In this document: positions 12,231-24,707 of the stretch, piece after piece
Position numbering within the stretch: position 1 is the stretch's first letter
Layout: every line of letters starts with the position of its first letter
NCBI RefSeq assembly: GCF_023278565.1
Contig: NC_064673.1
Span: 2,728,001-2,792,000, forward strand
DNA: 64,000 bases
DNA from: Colletotrichum lupini
Lineage: Eukaryota > Ascomycota > Sordariomycetes > Glomerellales > Glomerellaceae
Reading direction: 5' to 3'
Notes under the pieces: generated by a model
Told to the model about the DNA's origin: nothing
The model's database searches: none
What the model saw: only the letters and a program-made list of their open reading frames with translations
Made by a program: the position numbers and the translations under genes

Positions 12231-13232
12231 CCCCGTCATTCCAGCAAGCGAACAGCATCCGTCATTGTTCCTCACCTCGTTGGACAGACCAGACAGGGGG
12301 TCGATCTCTTCCCGTGGCTCGTGCTCCACATGGGGCATCGGATGCGACGCTCGGGCCAGCCACTGCAAGGCAAGTACCTAACATGACAAGGACAGGGCAA
12401 GAGCATGAGCCGGACAGGAAGATGAAATAAGGCTCTGCTTCTTATTCTTGTTCACCATATTACTGTGTCCCTGGGCCTTGAAAGGTACGCTCAGTACATG
12501 ATATGATGTAACAATGAATGCAGCGAAGAGAGCAGTAATAGCGGTAGTAATGGTGGTTAAGACGCTCGCTCAAGTTTAAAATGCCGGGTGATGGCGGCAG
12601 ATCATGGCAGGGAAGGAGGGCATGAGAACCCCAAGAACGGTAGGCAAGTGCGTCCAATGCAAGCGGCTGCCCCGTGCAACAAGCAAGGAGCAACTGCAGG
12701 CACATCTCGTCTCCTCGGAGCTGGGTCTTTCTTCATCATCTTCAGGTGAAGCACTTCAGCGCCCAGGATGGAAGTCTGACAAGCCGATCATCAATACGAT
12801 CCCGAGATGCTACTGATGGGCGGAAGACTGAGCGCTATGCGAACCAGCCTACCAGGTGTATGAGGAAGTCTGGTTGGTGTTCAAAGCGTTGAGGGCCGGC
12901 TCTGGTGTACCTGAAGTTAGGTACCTTACCTCAAGAGATATTGCCCATTCTCTTCTAACCTAATTGTGCCCATTCGTACCTGCCTCATATCTATTCGTTC
13001 CTTCTGTAAGGTATAGGTGCGCTGTACGAAGTACGTACTGGTTGTTTAGTGGTGCCTCTTGGACAGATGGAAAAAGGAAAGGGAAGCGCATCTCGTGCCC
13101 TGTGCACCGTGACCTGCACCTGCAGCTCTACGAACAACCACCATGGAAGGCAAGAACCTACCTTAGGCTACCTTACCTCATGTCTCTCCTTCCTGCTCAC
13201 GTTGCTCCAACCTCAGCTCCTGCCCGTCGTCC

Positions 13233-13244
13233 CTACCTAGGTAG
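13233..13244. repeat. 12-bp palindrome CTACCTAGGTAG
   Basis: A perfect palindrome, extended on the right by a further GTAG. It belongs to the group of TACCT/AGGTA words scattered over 11.4-13.3 kb. Its function is unknown. Confidence 0.6.
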
Positions 13245-16041
13245 GTAGTCAGCTCAGCTCTATCCGTACAAAAAGGTACATTGGCTGCGCCAGCTCCTGC
13301 CTCATTTCTGGGGTTGCTTGGTTCTTGCCGATCATGAGCTGTTCCCGACCGTGCTCCTTGCCTCGGCCATGTGCCCGTCGTGCCTTCCAATTATCCCACT
13401 TTATTATCCCGTGCCACTTGCGCATTCTCTTCATCTGTGACACCGCATCGCACCCTCCAATCCATCTCACCAACTCACGTTGCGTCGAGACGGGATCTTA
13501 TTTTCCCATTACAATGCAACTGCGCATCTTCACGATCCGTCATGAGCACTCATTTGTTGCCGTAATGTTGCCGCGGCCCTCGGGGCTTTTCGATACATGC
13601 TTTGCACACGTCAGCACCAATGCCGGGCCTTTACCGAGCCAAGCGATCATGGCTCCTCCGTCTCAACCTGAAGCTCCTCTATACAATTCCCTCCATACAA
13701 CGCGAATCGGCGCATCCGTTGCCCGTTTTCGGCTTCAACCTGAAGGGATGGTCGAAAATACAACGTCCCGTCCACGTCACCTGGCAAACCGCAAGTTCGG
13801 GAAACGCACCGCTAGAGAGTCCCTGCGCACCCGTCAAAGCCACACCTCCTGTCTTGACCATTCCTGCGTTCCTCTACATCTACATCTCTACTGAGCTCGA
13901 TCATCACTACGTTCGAACGGGCTTGGTTCTGCACAAGTTGCTTTATTATGCAACGCGCGTACAGACTCTGTCTTTGCGGACCACCACATACACAGCAATA
14001 TTGCCTCGACCACCAGCTGAGCTGTTCCCTTCATAGCGAAGCCAAGGAGTGGACGGTCCCCATCCCCCACCATCATGCCGGCACTTCTACCTCTACCCAC
14101 GGATTACCAGGCGTTCAGTGCCGTTCCCAGGCACAGGGCAGCGAAGGTCAAAGTCGCTCAGCGACGGCCATTCCGCATCCGTGGATTAACTTAGATCTGG
14201 TTATGGCCATCGCGTCACTGTCCCATCAACCACTCAGTGACATTCATGTTTTGGAATGTTTCCAACTCGACGTGACTTTAGCCGACGGCGGCTGACGGGC
14301 GAGATTTCCGCCAAAATACCTACAAGCTACAACGGCATTGGTTGGCCGGGTTTCTTGTCCCTCTTGCCTCACCGCATCCAGGCCCGATTTCGCAAACGAA
14401 ACTCTCGTTAAACCAAAAACTACTCGCTAGCTGGCGCTTGAGGTTTCCGCCATTCGTCACTTGTCTCGGTTCGCTGAAGCTAGTCATGGGCCTGCTTAGA
14501 GCTCTGCTGATGAGCAAACTCGACCAATACCACCAACAAGGCAGAGCAGAGCACTTGCATACTGTTCGGCTGTCTGCTGCATAGGTCGAGGTTGTCGGCT
14601 TCTTTCTGACCATACGCATCGCATCGTGAGAAAGTCACGGCTGTCCTGGGGATCACACGGATTGGACGAATGCACATCGTCATCACTGATCGTCGCCTCG
14701 TTGTTCCCCCATCCGCCCACATCGCTGCTTACCTCAGTTTGGTACCATCACCTCAGATGCATAACCGCCCTGTTTGGGAAATAAACACGCTTTCTTGCTT
14801 TTTGTCCAACAAGCGCCTGGCGAACCAGACGAGAAAACGAGTCCAGCAGACCCAGACTGCTAGCCCGCCATCCGACCCAACCCAGCCGCTTTGCAGTGCT
14901 CCTTACCCCTGTGCCGCCGACTATACGGAGTACCAGCAAGTGACTTGTCTCTTTCATGTCTCTCGTTTTGCTGAGGTCGCCGACCCCCAAACCAGCGAGG
15001 ATTATAGGTAGCAAACGCCCTCCTATTGTCTACCCCCCTCGGCTCAGCAGTACCTATCAACCACCAAACTCTTACACTCTGCCACACACCGACGCCAAAG
15101 CTCGAAGCATGCTGGCTCGCTCGACAGACGCCCTCACCGCTCTCCACGCCCCCAATTACACGATCGACGCACAAACACACAGACACCACCACACCGCACC
15201 GGATGCCTATTCCCTTGGCCGCCCGTTTATTAGCCAAGCTGACATCCGCCCAAAAGCCTCAAATCACGACGCTAATAGCCTGTCTTGCTTTTTTGAGCGC
15301 CTCCGACCCCCGTCTCCCCTATTCGCGGTCAAATGTCTCGCCTGCGTCCGTCCCTTTTTAAGCTTCTGTCGCCCTTTCCTGAGCGACAATCCGATACCAG
15401 GCGGAGGACGGACCTCATATTCCACAGACCCTGCTCATTGAAGGCTGAAGGCTTACCAAAATAGGACTTACGTACCATCACCTTTTCCCTATAACCACCA
15501 ACCTATCCTCTCCCACAACCTCTGGCCATCTGACGAGAAGAAGGAAATTTGTATCTCCCAGCCAATCCAATATTCAACTTCCATCCTGGTCCGTACACGA
15601 CCGGAAATTTCCCCCGCAAGACCGTGGCTCGGGTAATCGCTGTACCCAAAGTTGTAACTGTTTTCGGTCATCGAGGCAAACAAAGCACCACGGAAACAAA
15701 GTTTCGCCCACTGATCTACGAATATCTTGAAAAGGGCCGGCCGATCACGAGAGGGGGATCTACGGACATCGAAGGGAGCGTTACACATTGCAGGGAAGCT
15801 GAATGACGGGTCAAAAAACGAGCACATCGCAGATACCCGCAGTTGGACAAGGACAAAAATCGAGGGGCATACAAGCAGATTCGCAGCTTCATCGCCGACT
15901 TTACAAACGCCAACACCAAGCACGAGGGTCGTCTAAGTGGTCACGATCATATCATCATGAGGAATCCGAAGCCTCCCACGTAAAACGAATCATCCCGCCG
16001 ACTCCAAGGTTACGTCCGGTGTCCAGGAAACCACAGCCGTC

Positions 16042-17727
16042 ATGGCACCGTGGCCCCGCGCACTGGACAACATTGGTGCATCACAATCACCAGCTGCGTC
16101 GCCGCCCGAAGTTATCAGCAGCCGTATAGATACGGCTTATACCCGCATTCCCGATGGGCTGACCGATCACCAGTGGACGATTATTCAATCCACGTCACTT
16201 GCTGCCGCTGCATTGAGTTTTGCGTCTGTAACCTTCGCCTTTTACTGGTTTTCTAGGAGGAGGCGTAGCTTCAGACATGAGTGAGTAACGTTCAATCGGG
16301 GGTGCATTGCCTTCGCTGGACAAAGCTATTCGCACCAAGACGGAAAACGGGCATTGTACTGACAACTTGACAGTCTCATTATGCTGCTCATGTCGAGTGA
16401 CATGCTGAAATCGCTGTGGTTCATCATATTCCCGATCGTCGACTTCAAGAGTGGTCCAGTTGCCTCGAGGTCATCATTCTGCCAAGCCAGCGGCTTCTTC
16501 CTCGCAGTCGGCATAGAGGCATCGGACATTGCTGTTGTGCTTATCGCTTTGCACACAGCCATTTACATCTTCCGACCGCGGCATTCCGGGCGACAGAGTG
16601 GATTGTACCCCCACCGTCGTCTTGCCTTCAGCGCTTTTGCATTCTTCCCACTTTTGATGGCTTCATTGGCGTTTATCAACTGGCCCGGCTACGTCAACAA
16701 CGGGGAGTACTGTTACCTGCCCGCCCGCCCCGAATGGGCAAGACTCGCCCTGAGCTGGGTTCCCCGCTACATGATCTTGCTCACCATTGTTGCGCTTTAC
16801 GCCTACATCTATATCTATGTCACTCTTCGCATGCGGCGTTTCGGTCGACTCAGTGCCATGCGACGTGCGAGTGCAACACATATGTTAGACGATGGGCAGT
16901 GGGCCCATATTCCATCGGTGCCAGCCAAAACAACATCACGCCGCGGGTCGGAAACCTCGGTGGAAGACTCGGATCAGCAACGTACCTCTTCCACAAACAC
17001 TACTATGACCACCGAAATTGAGCTTCTCCACAGCCGGCAGAAGATTCAATGGAACTGGCCGAGCTATGGAAACGAGGACGATGGCCGCATCCCGGAATCC
17101 AATGATAATGTCTCCCCCCGTGTATTCGAGGCCAGCACAAGTCCACTTTCCACCAACTTTGAACCTATTTCGCCTCCTCCGCAAAGCTACATACGCCGGG
17201 ATACGGTCGACTTGAATCCGGCCCAGACACGTTATGATCACGGAAGCTTCAGCACTCAGTGGCAACCACCCAGCAGCCCAACAAGCGCCCGGGCCAAGTC
17301 GCTCGCCAACATCTGGTCAATCCTCCGTCGAGGCACCTCTCTCGACTCTGACATAGACCACAACAATACTCCCTTTCTTTACCATCCTACTATTGACGGC
17401 ACAGGAATGGCAAAGACTCGCGACAAGATTCGTCGCCAACTGCGACTACTTTTTGTTTACCCACTTGTATACATACTCATTTGGGCGGTTCCTTTTGTCG
17501 CCCACGTCATGCGCTGGGACAACCCAGAGCAAGCTGGCCCCTTCGTGGTTGTGCTTTTATCACTTGTGAGCCTGTCAATACAGGGTCTTGTTAACGCATG
17601 TCTATTTTGTGCCGTAGAAAAGCCGTGGATAGACACGCAGGCCAGACATCGGAGGACGCCGTCTAAATTACGGCGGGATAAAGACGAAGCCCGGCAACGG
17701 GCAGGAAGGAGAACATCGTTAGCGTAG
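16042..17727 (+). CDS. seven-transmembrane receptor, Git3/Gpr1-like GPCR
   Basis: Two exons (16042-16280 and 16374-17727, GTGAGT donor, CAG acceptor) give 530 residues. The ATG at 16042 is the first in frame after a TGA at 15958. Seven hydrophobic segments are visible: about 46-70, 81-103, 116-146, 162-181, 207-230, 438-459 and 468-494. A long, Ser/Thr-rich third cytoplasmic loop of about 200 residues lies between helices 5 and 6, and the tail is short and basic. This topology, with motifs such as MLLMSSDMLKSLWFIIFPI in helix 2 and FVYPLVYILIWAVPF in helix 6, matches the fungal Git3/Gpr1 and cAMP-receptor-like class that couples nutrient sensing to G-alpha and cAMP at the plasma membrane. The ligand is unknown. 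A 7.7 kb region without genes precedes it. Confidence 0.88.
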
Positions 17728-18586
17728 TCATTTTTCGCCTTGATACCACATGAACTGAATGAACAGATATCATTATCACACTAAACCAATTTTTGATTAA
17801 TGCCCCGAACATACTCTGGTCGCTATGCTGTGCTCGGCGGTGGGGGGTTCATTTATCGGCAGCACCGGAGATGCGGACTCACAAACTCCGGCGCAGGAGG
17901 GCTGCACGCGCGGCGAGTTCGGTCCTTCGGCCCCACTAGCGCCGTAGGAGCTAAGGACCGAAGTATGCAATGATGCCGACATATTTGGGACAGTGGTGAG
18001 ACGTCCACCAAGACTGCATATGCCGGCACAAGAAAACGCCAAGTTTGCATATAAAGGTGTCCGACGCGGGGAATCGGCGAAGGATTGAATAGGATTGAAT
18101 ACGAGAAGTCTATTTTGAAAAGCAGTCTATGTGTTATGTGAGAGACGATGGCTGAAGCTGTTCTCCATGTCTCCTGAGCTCATCGTTTTAGAAGAATGTC
18201 TCTCTGACCTCCCTTGTAGCTTCTTCGTTTCCTCACGAAAAAGCTCTCCGCGCCTCTATCATTGGCATCAAGCTGTCGTTTCCACACGCACTCCTCCCTC
18301 ATCCAGGGTGCGTAAAATTCCATCGCCTTGCCAGAATAGACCAATCTTCTTATTTCGTAAAGTCTCGGCGTGTCCCAGGATGTCCAAGTTGGGCTGGATA
18401 TGTTCCTCGGACATGTAGCTCCTTCTTGTGGTGCGTTCAAAGATGCATGTTGTAGAAATCAGAAACGTGTCGCGAAAATGAAAAGATAATGAGATGCTGC
18501 TTGCATCATGTCGCGCCGTATCATATGGGCGCAACTCAAAGCTCTGATCTTGGTCCAAGTGCGAGGTAATTCTCGGTCGTGGAGCT
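17728..18586. other. convergent intergenic region
   Basis: 859 bases between the 3' ends of the receptor gene and the second SNF2 gene. No gene or RNA signal was found. Confidence 0.5.
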
Positions 18587-21500
18587 TCACTCCTCTTCCG
18601 ACTCGTCAGAAAGGGAGCCCATCTGCTCCCGAATCGCCAACCTGCGACCCCCCAACTCCTCGTCTTCGTCGTCGGGGACAACAAAACCTTCAAGGTCTTC
18701 CTCTTCTTCCTTATCAGATCCGTTTTCGTCATCATATTCTCTGTCGCTGTCATCCTCATCGTAGTCAGCCGAGACGTGATCGATGACTCCGTTTCTCATC
18801 GTGACTCTGCCGAGAAGGCTAGCTATATCCTGGAGGCTAATCTTGGGCGCCCTGGTCGTGTCATCTTGAAGCGCAGCGTCAATAGAGAGGATCTTGTTAG
18901 CCTGCAACTGCAGCATGCGCTGCTCAATCGGCGTATCGACGATGAAGCGCACGAAGTGGGTTTCCTTGATCTGACCAATGCGAAAAACGCGAGCGAAAGC
19001 CTGCTGCTCCACGGCGTGGTTCCACCAGAGCTCAATGAGGATGACGCGGTTTGCCCGGGTCAGGTTCAGACACTGGCCGCCTGCGCGAAGCGACACAATG
19101 AGGACCTTGATTTTGTGGCCATTCTGGAACTCATCGACGACCCTGTTGCGCTGCTCGGTGGTCTGACTCCCGCTAAGGTAGGCAAAGTCGATTCCTTCCG
19201 CTTCGAGCATGCGGCCGACGATCTTCATGACGACGTTGAATTGACTGAAGACTAGAAGGAATTTAGTCAGACATCTAGGAAGCATAAGAAATTGAGATGC
19301 GAGGGGGTACATACTAATAATCTTGTCGTCTGAGGCTTCGGCCTGCCATCTCAAAACTGTCTCCTTCAATGCCGTCAACTTGGCACTGGAGGTAAGAGGC
19401 AGATGAGGATTTCTATCTGCCACTTGCAGGAATCTGACTGCATGCTTATCGTCCTTGTCATCCTCGATATGCTGAAATCCGGTGCAGTCGAACCCTTTGG
19501 CGTACTCCTTATCATTAGGGGCCTTCGTGGCAGACTCTGCATCTCCATCGTGGTTGTCGCCGAATGGCGTGAGTGGCTTCGGAAGGCCTATGATCCTGCG
19601 ACACTTTGGACAGTTCCTGCTCTTTTACCGACCTAAGTCAGCAATAGAAAAGATCCTAGGGGTGCAGAAAATTCATACCTTCAGTGCGAAGTGGGACACA
19701 ACGCAACTACAGCAGAAGACGCAACCGCACTTTGATTCATGTTAGCTATGTAGACTCTGTAGAAGATTATGTCGGCGCGTTCGACTACTCACTTTGCCCT
19801 TGACAGGATTCGCCGGGGGCTTTTTGCGACAAACTACGCACTGAGCCCTCTTCATCTCCATAACCTTTTCCAGGTACTCGAGTTGCTTAGACATATCAAA
19901 TGCCAGACCGAAATCACTATGACCGAAAGGCTGGAGTCGGTCTTCCTCCGCCTCGACGTCCGAGGACGCTGAATTCTCCGACTGTTCTCTGGGAAGAAGA
20001 AAACTCTCCGGTACCAGGCCATCCTCATCCTCTTCTGCCTCGTCTTGGCTGTCGACTTCGTCGCTGTCATCGGCTATCATGATAGTACTCTCGCCGGCCT
20101 TGGACTGGGGATGACTTCTGCCAGCGACATTGCGGTGATCTGGCTCTATAGTCTGGCTCTCGTGAGCGTCGAGTAGCTCTTTGCTGTCATCTAGAATCTG
20201 TTGCTGGCTGCGCCGGTATGTTTCCTCAATGACCTCTCTGATGCGCTCGCTGGCAATATGGTGCCTCTGAGTCCAAGAGCCGATCTGGTCGTAGACAGTG
20301 CTACCGCCTTTGAGCTCCTTCAGTTGTTTCCGAGTTGCTTCCAAGTCACGCTGAGTGAAATACTCTGCCATCATTCCTTCGAGCAAGAAGGGGTGGGTAG
20401 AAGCCTGGCGTAATCGAAGTAGCATGACGAGATAGCACCTCAATTGTTTCGAAGCCTCCCCGGTCTCGATGTCGTGATTAATTTTCCGACGGAAGCAGGC
20501 CTCCATCATCCTGGCCACTATCAACAACTGCATCGTGTCTGAGGAGCGTTTTTTTCACTCACCTGAATATGACCATTTCTTCCATCGAGAGGCTAAGGTA
20601 CTGATGAGTGGGATTGGTAGTAGGCAGGTTTAGGATTGGTTGACCCATGAAGTAATCGCCTTGAGTTCTGGTGGAATGGATAAGCCTGCAGTTTTTGGAG
20701 TTTCAGGGTAGTGATGTTACCTTCTGTACATAACCTCATGAATGAGTTTGTTATGCTTCACTCGGCTTTGAGTCTGATAGAAGTCAGTATTTCCACCTAC
20801 TTCTACTGCTCCAGGAAAAATGCCTACCCCTGGGCGATACTCGCTCTCGTAGTCGCTGAACTCCTCAATTCCGTCGCATCGAATGAATTTCAGGTAGGAG
20901 AAGAACTCTGTGAGGTGTGAGAAGTCTCTCCTGTCATCTAACGACGATGTTCTAGACTCACCAGTAGCTGCATTGATGAGCGGTGTTCCGCTAACTGCCC
21001 AGCGGTGCTTGGCTTTGAGTTCGAAGCACGAGAATGCAGCTGCAAATTTCAGAAGTTAGCAAGTGAACTTGGACAACCAGTCGACAGCTCCTTACAGTGA
21101 GTGAGGTGATTTTTGATTGCATGAGCTTCATCAAGCACCACGCGGTGCCATTCAATTTGGTGCAAGACGCCGGTGGACTCTTGCAGCCACTCCTGATATT
21201 TTTTTGGGTCGACAATCTTCTTCAGCATTTCAAGCTTCTCCTTGGCATTAGGGATGCTGTCCCGGATTTGGTGGTAGCTAGCGAACCTGTGAACAATCAT
21301 CAGTCAACAAGGAGCACGCACGTTGCAGTACCGTACTCACACCATGTTGAAGGAAGATAACTGCTCAATATCCATCTTGTTACCGATTTTGAAATGGATG
21401 ATGTTCTTGGAGAACTTTTTGTCGCAGTGCTTCTTGACTTCGGACATCCATTGACTGATCATCTGTCCTGAAGGAACAACCACCAATGTTGCTCCCTTCC

Positions 21501-22911
21501 CGTCTTCTTGGAGCATCTCCGACGCCTGGTTGCCCACAATGCAGGAAAGGGTCTCGATAGTCTTTCCTAAGCCCATGGCGTCAGCAAGAATGCCTCCTCT
21601 GGGAAGTTTGGGCGTTCCCTTGAGCTCACGACCCATCATCCAAGCGCCAACAATGAGTTGATGGTGGTGCATCAGAGACTGCAGGCCTCTGACCTCCCAG
21701 AAGCCGTCCTTGGCGCGAACAGCGCGCGGTCCCCACGCTTTGGTTGCTTCCAGAAGTTCTCCTTTCTGACGATCCAAAAACTTGGGCTCAAAGTACTCAG
21801 GTGCAGATTCTCTCATTTTCTTCAGTTGGTCTGCTCTCGTGGTCGCGATGATGACTGGCGCAGCTGTCAAGTCACCGGCTTGCGCTCGTTCCTGGATCGC
21901 ATCTATTGGACGAAGCAGCGCTTCGATCTGGCGCTCAATTCTTTTGTTCTCTCTCTCATCTCCAGCAGTATTTGCATTTTTCAGAGTTCTCGCGCTTTTG
22001 GTAGCGTGTGAACTGCGCTGAGATGCCCCGGATCTCTTCTGTCCTCTCGCATCGCGGTTGCGGTCCTTCTCTTCCTGTCGAGCCCAGTACTCTGCCGCAC
22101 TTTTGATGCGAGGGTTCGATTTCTTCTTCGCTTTCTTCTCATTGCCTTCAACTAATGCTTGATCCATATTGGCTGCAGGGAAGGGTACCGCCGTTGGCGC
22201 GTTGTTGCTGATTTTGACTTCTTCTTGAGCCCGGCTGAGCTGAGTGATGATCTGGCACATTTCCGATAATTCTTCCGTGCTCAGAGCACCTTTGAGTGCT
22301 TTCGATTGCAATTCTTCTTTCCTCTCCTCTAGTTCCTTGACGAAAGACTTGCTGGTGTGAAAAGAGGTGCTTCCATCGGCGGAAGCTTCTGCGCCGGGCT
22401 CTTGCTTGATATCCTTGTTTATGGAACTGTGATGAGTGTGCTCGACCGGCTCTATCTTGACCATTGACGATGGAGTAAGATCAATTGTCCATGGGCCTCG
22501 TGGCTTGGACCATTGCTCTCGCGCTTTTGATGATGCTTCATCCTGGTCGATGATCATCAGATCAAAGTCATCGTCAGACTCCTCAGACTTGATGGGTACA
22601 GCGGCTTCATGAGAGATCTCAGCGTTCTGAACTCGCTCATCATTGAAAACAAAAAGATCGTCCATCTCGCTGTTGCCATGGTATGACGAAGTTGCAGCCT
22701 TTCCACTGCCATGAATGTCGCGACGACTTTCCTCGATCATGTCTTCTATAGACTCATCGAAAATGTCGGGCTCTGCTTGTGTGGCAATTGCTGGGCGAAC
22801 TCCGCCTTCCACCGGACCGTCGTCGTCGTCGTCGTCGTCGTCGAAACAGAGAGGCTGTTTCTGACGCTTGGCGCCCTTTGCCACTGCATTTCCAGATTTG
22901 AAGCAGCTCAT
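18587..22911 (-). CDS. SNF2-family ATPase with inserted RING finger (second copy)
   Basis: Nine exons join in frame to 1,290 residues, listed 5' to 3': 22911-21341, 21286-21096, 21039-20962, 20907-20721, 20667-20563, 20510-19793, 19729-19679, 19621-19315, 19251-18587. The last intron is 63 bases, in frame, and could be retained. An Asp run (24-31, from a GTC microsatellite) opens a long acidic N-terminus. The N-lobe has Walker A GLGKT (447-451), the DEAH box in VVLDEAHAIKN (576-579) and VSGTPLIN. A RING (CVVC...CGCVFCCSC...CPKC, 935-974) precedes the C-lobe with VFSQFNVVMKI-like and LRAGGQCLNL...FRIGQ motifs. The usual RING His is Cys here. The tail is strongly acidic. It belongs to the same RING/SNF2 group as the gene at 4774, but has a different intron layout and a much longer N-terminus. 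A nuclear role in chromatin or DNA-damage tolerance is inferred from the family. Confidence 0.9.
22818..22843. repeat. CGT trinucleotide microsatellite
   Basis: An uninterrupted CGT run on the + strand that encodes the poly-Asp tract (residues 24-31) of the second SNF2 protein. Confidence 0.85.
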
Positions 22912-23858
22912 GATGGAGAGCTTCGGAGTACCGCAAGTGCAAGATATAGGCGAAATTTGGAGGTTTGAGGCTTAGAATAGTGACCAAATGACGGCAGAGA
23001 AAAGTAGCCGATGAACGATGAAGTAAAGCTGCGGAGCGGTGAGAATTTGAAACTCTCGCAGGGTCTGACTAGAAAGGCAGTAACTACCCAAGCCTTCAAG
23101 ATCAGTCAGGTAGGGTAGAGGAAGATAGTACGTGTGTGTGAGAGAGATAGAGAAAAGATGTATGAGGGAAAAGATAAGTGAGGGAAAAGCTGTGTGAGGG
23201 AGGGGATATATGAGAGGAGGGGTATATGAAGTGAAGATGTATGCGAGAAAAAGGGTAAAGCGAAGGAGTAAGAAGGTGCTGTAAGAGTCTTTCGGCTAAG
23301 GAAAGCGCGCACGAGAGGGCAATTGGTACGAACCTGCTCAATGGTTTCTTGAAGTTTGGATATTTTTGACGAGGACGTGCTGAGAAGAGTGTAATGAGTT
23401 GAAGAAATTGTGTCAGGTACTGCAAGATGAAAATAAGAAGCTCAAGATGTTGGAGGAAGAAGGATCGGGTTTCGAGGTTGGCAGTGATATGGAGAAGTTG
23501 AAGAAGATAAGAGTCGAGAAGGGTGAGGTTGTAAAAGAGAAGGAAGAAGTCTACGATGGAGAGAGTAAATAAGGTAGGTATGTGTAGCTAGTATTTGAGG
23601 AAGGAGGTAAGAGAGGAGGGAAGGAAGAGCGCGTAGTCCGTAACTGCCTATGAAATACCAGCCGTCCTTCTCAGACGGAGGTAGTTGCAATGTTGGCTTA
23701 CTCTTGCGCCGAGGGACTCCAAGCGGTAGGAGCCCTAAGCACGCTCAAGAAGGATTGCTGCACAGTTCAGGTAAAAGACATAGCAGGTTGGGGGAGTGAG
23801 ATTGGTATCCAAAACAATCGCTGGTCTATTGAGGTAAAGAACTATGAACGAAGATGCA
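22912..23858. other. intergenic, strongly purine-biased strand
   Basis: 947 bases between the SNF2 start and the amidotransferase 3' end. From about 23,110 to 23,640 the + strand is dominated by GA-rich words (TGAGGGAAAAG, GAGAGGAGGG, AGGAAGAAG), so the minus strand is a long polypyrimidine-rich tract directly upstream of the SNF2 start codon at 22911. The ORFs here are artefacts of that composition. Confidence 0.5.
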
Positions 23859-24707
23859 TCATTCTCTAAGGAAGCGAAGGAAACCACGAGCGATATTGAC
23901 ACCGTCATGCTCAATATTTGCGCGATTGATGGCATCAGTAAACATCGCCTCGTCAAAAATGCCAGCCTTGTGGCGAACGTTGAGGATCTCACTGACGATG
24001 GGGCCGGTGAACTCGGGGTGGCCCTGGACTGTGATGAACTTCTTTGGTGAGTAGAATCCCTGGACAGGGCACAACTCCGTGTATGCCAAAGACTCGGCGC
24101 CCGCTGGGTTCTCTGTCACGACATCGCGATGCATTTGGTGGATGCGCTGTGACATGTGAATAATTTGTCCAAAGAAAGACCGCTCTCACTCGCGCCGAAT
24201 AGGAGGTGCGGAAGGTCTGGGTTGAAAGCTTACCATCTTCTCCAGCTGGAAAATCTCCTTGCCCTTGGGCGTGAGGTTGACATCCACAACAGCAACCTCC
24301 CAGCCGAGGTCGCTCCTCTTTACCTCGACACCTAGTGACCGCCCGACGATCTGGTGGCCGAAGCATACTCCAATGACTCTCACGCGCCCGCTGTCGATGC
24401 ACTTCTTGGTGAACTCGACCAACTTCAAGATCCACGGGTCGTTATCGAATGAGTTGTGCTTGCTTCCAGAAATGAGGATGGCATCGATGGAGTCTAGGTC
24501 TGGATAGACGGCATCATCGCCGACGGCGTGGTATACTGAAAGGTCGACGATGCTGTCGAGCGGCGCAGGCGGATCGCTGGCCAAGGCGGCGGTGCGCAGA
24601 AGTGCGGTGAAGACACCGCCATATCCGCCGTACTCGGCGTTAGTCTGCGGCTGCGGTGTATCGGCCTCGAGGATGGCCAGGCGGATGCGGGGTGGTTGAG
24701 AGCCCAT
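23859..24707 (-). CDS. class I glutamine amidotransferase-like protein
   Basis: Two exons (24707-24234 and 24146-23859, GTAAGC donor, CACAG acceptor) give 253 residues. The class I GATase fold is clear: the nucleophile elbow GVCFGHQIVG places the catalytic Cys at 115, and GHPEFTGPIV gives His201 and Glu203, completing a Cys-His-Glu triad. ISGSKHNSF and IHQMHRDVV are further family motifs. It resembles the small free-standing fungal GATases related to yeast YLR126C, which are usually annotated as GMP-synthase-like or defence-related hydrolases of unknown substrate. No synthetase domain is attached. It is divergent from the exopolyphosphatase gene at 25336 across a GATA-rich promoter. Confidence 0.9.

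Larger units (their letters stand above)
8330..16041. other. 7.7 kb gene-poor intergenic region
   Basis: No ORF here shows a recognisable domain, coherent splice structure or sustained coding character. ORFs up to 192 codons exist on both strands but overlap each other. The base composition is ordinary, so this is not a RIP-mutated transposon. It contains a poly-A run near 9033 and scattered GGTACC/AGGTAC/CCTACCT words, densest between 11.4 and 13.3 kb. The last 1.5 kb is C- and CT-rich and may be the promoter and long leader of the receptor gene at 16042. An unrecognised non-coding RNA or decayed gene cannot be excluded. Confidence 0.55.

Noticed and set aside
13325..13894. 189-codon + strand ORF
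   Set aside because: The composition is that of CT-rich non-coding DNA (Arg/Pro/Ser/His-rich), with competing ORFs in the other + frame.
14956..15441. 161-codon + strand ORF rich in Pro, Ser and Thr
   Set aside because: It probably reflects the C-rich leader and promoter of the receptor gene rather than a protein.
23102..23690. Minus-strand ORFs rich in Ser, Leu, Phe and His
   Set aside because: Direct products of the polypyrimidine bias; no conserved feature.
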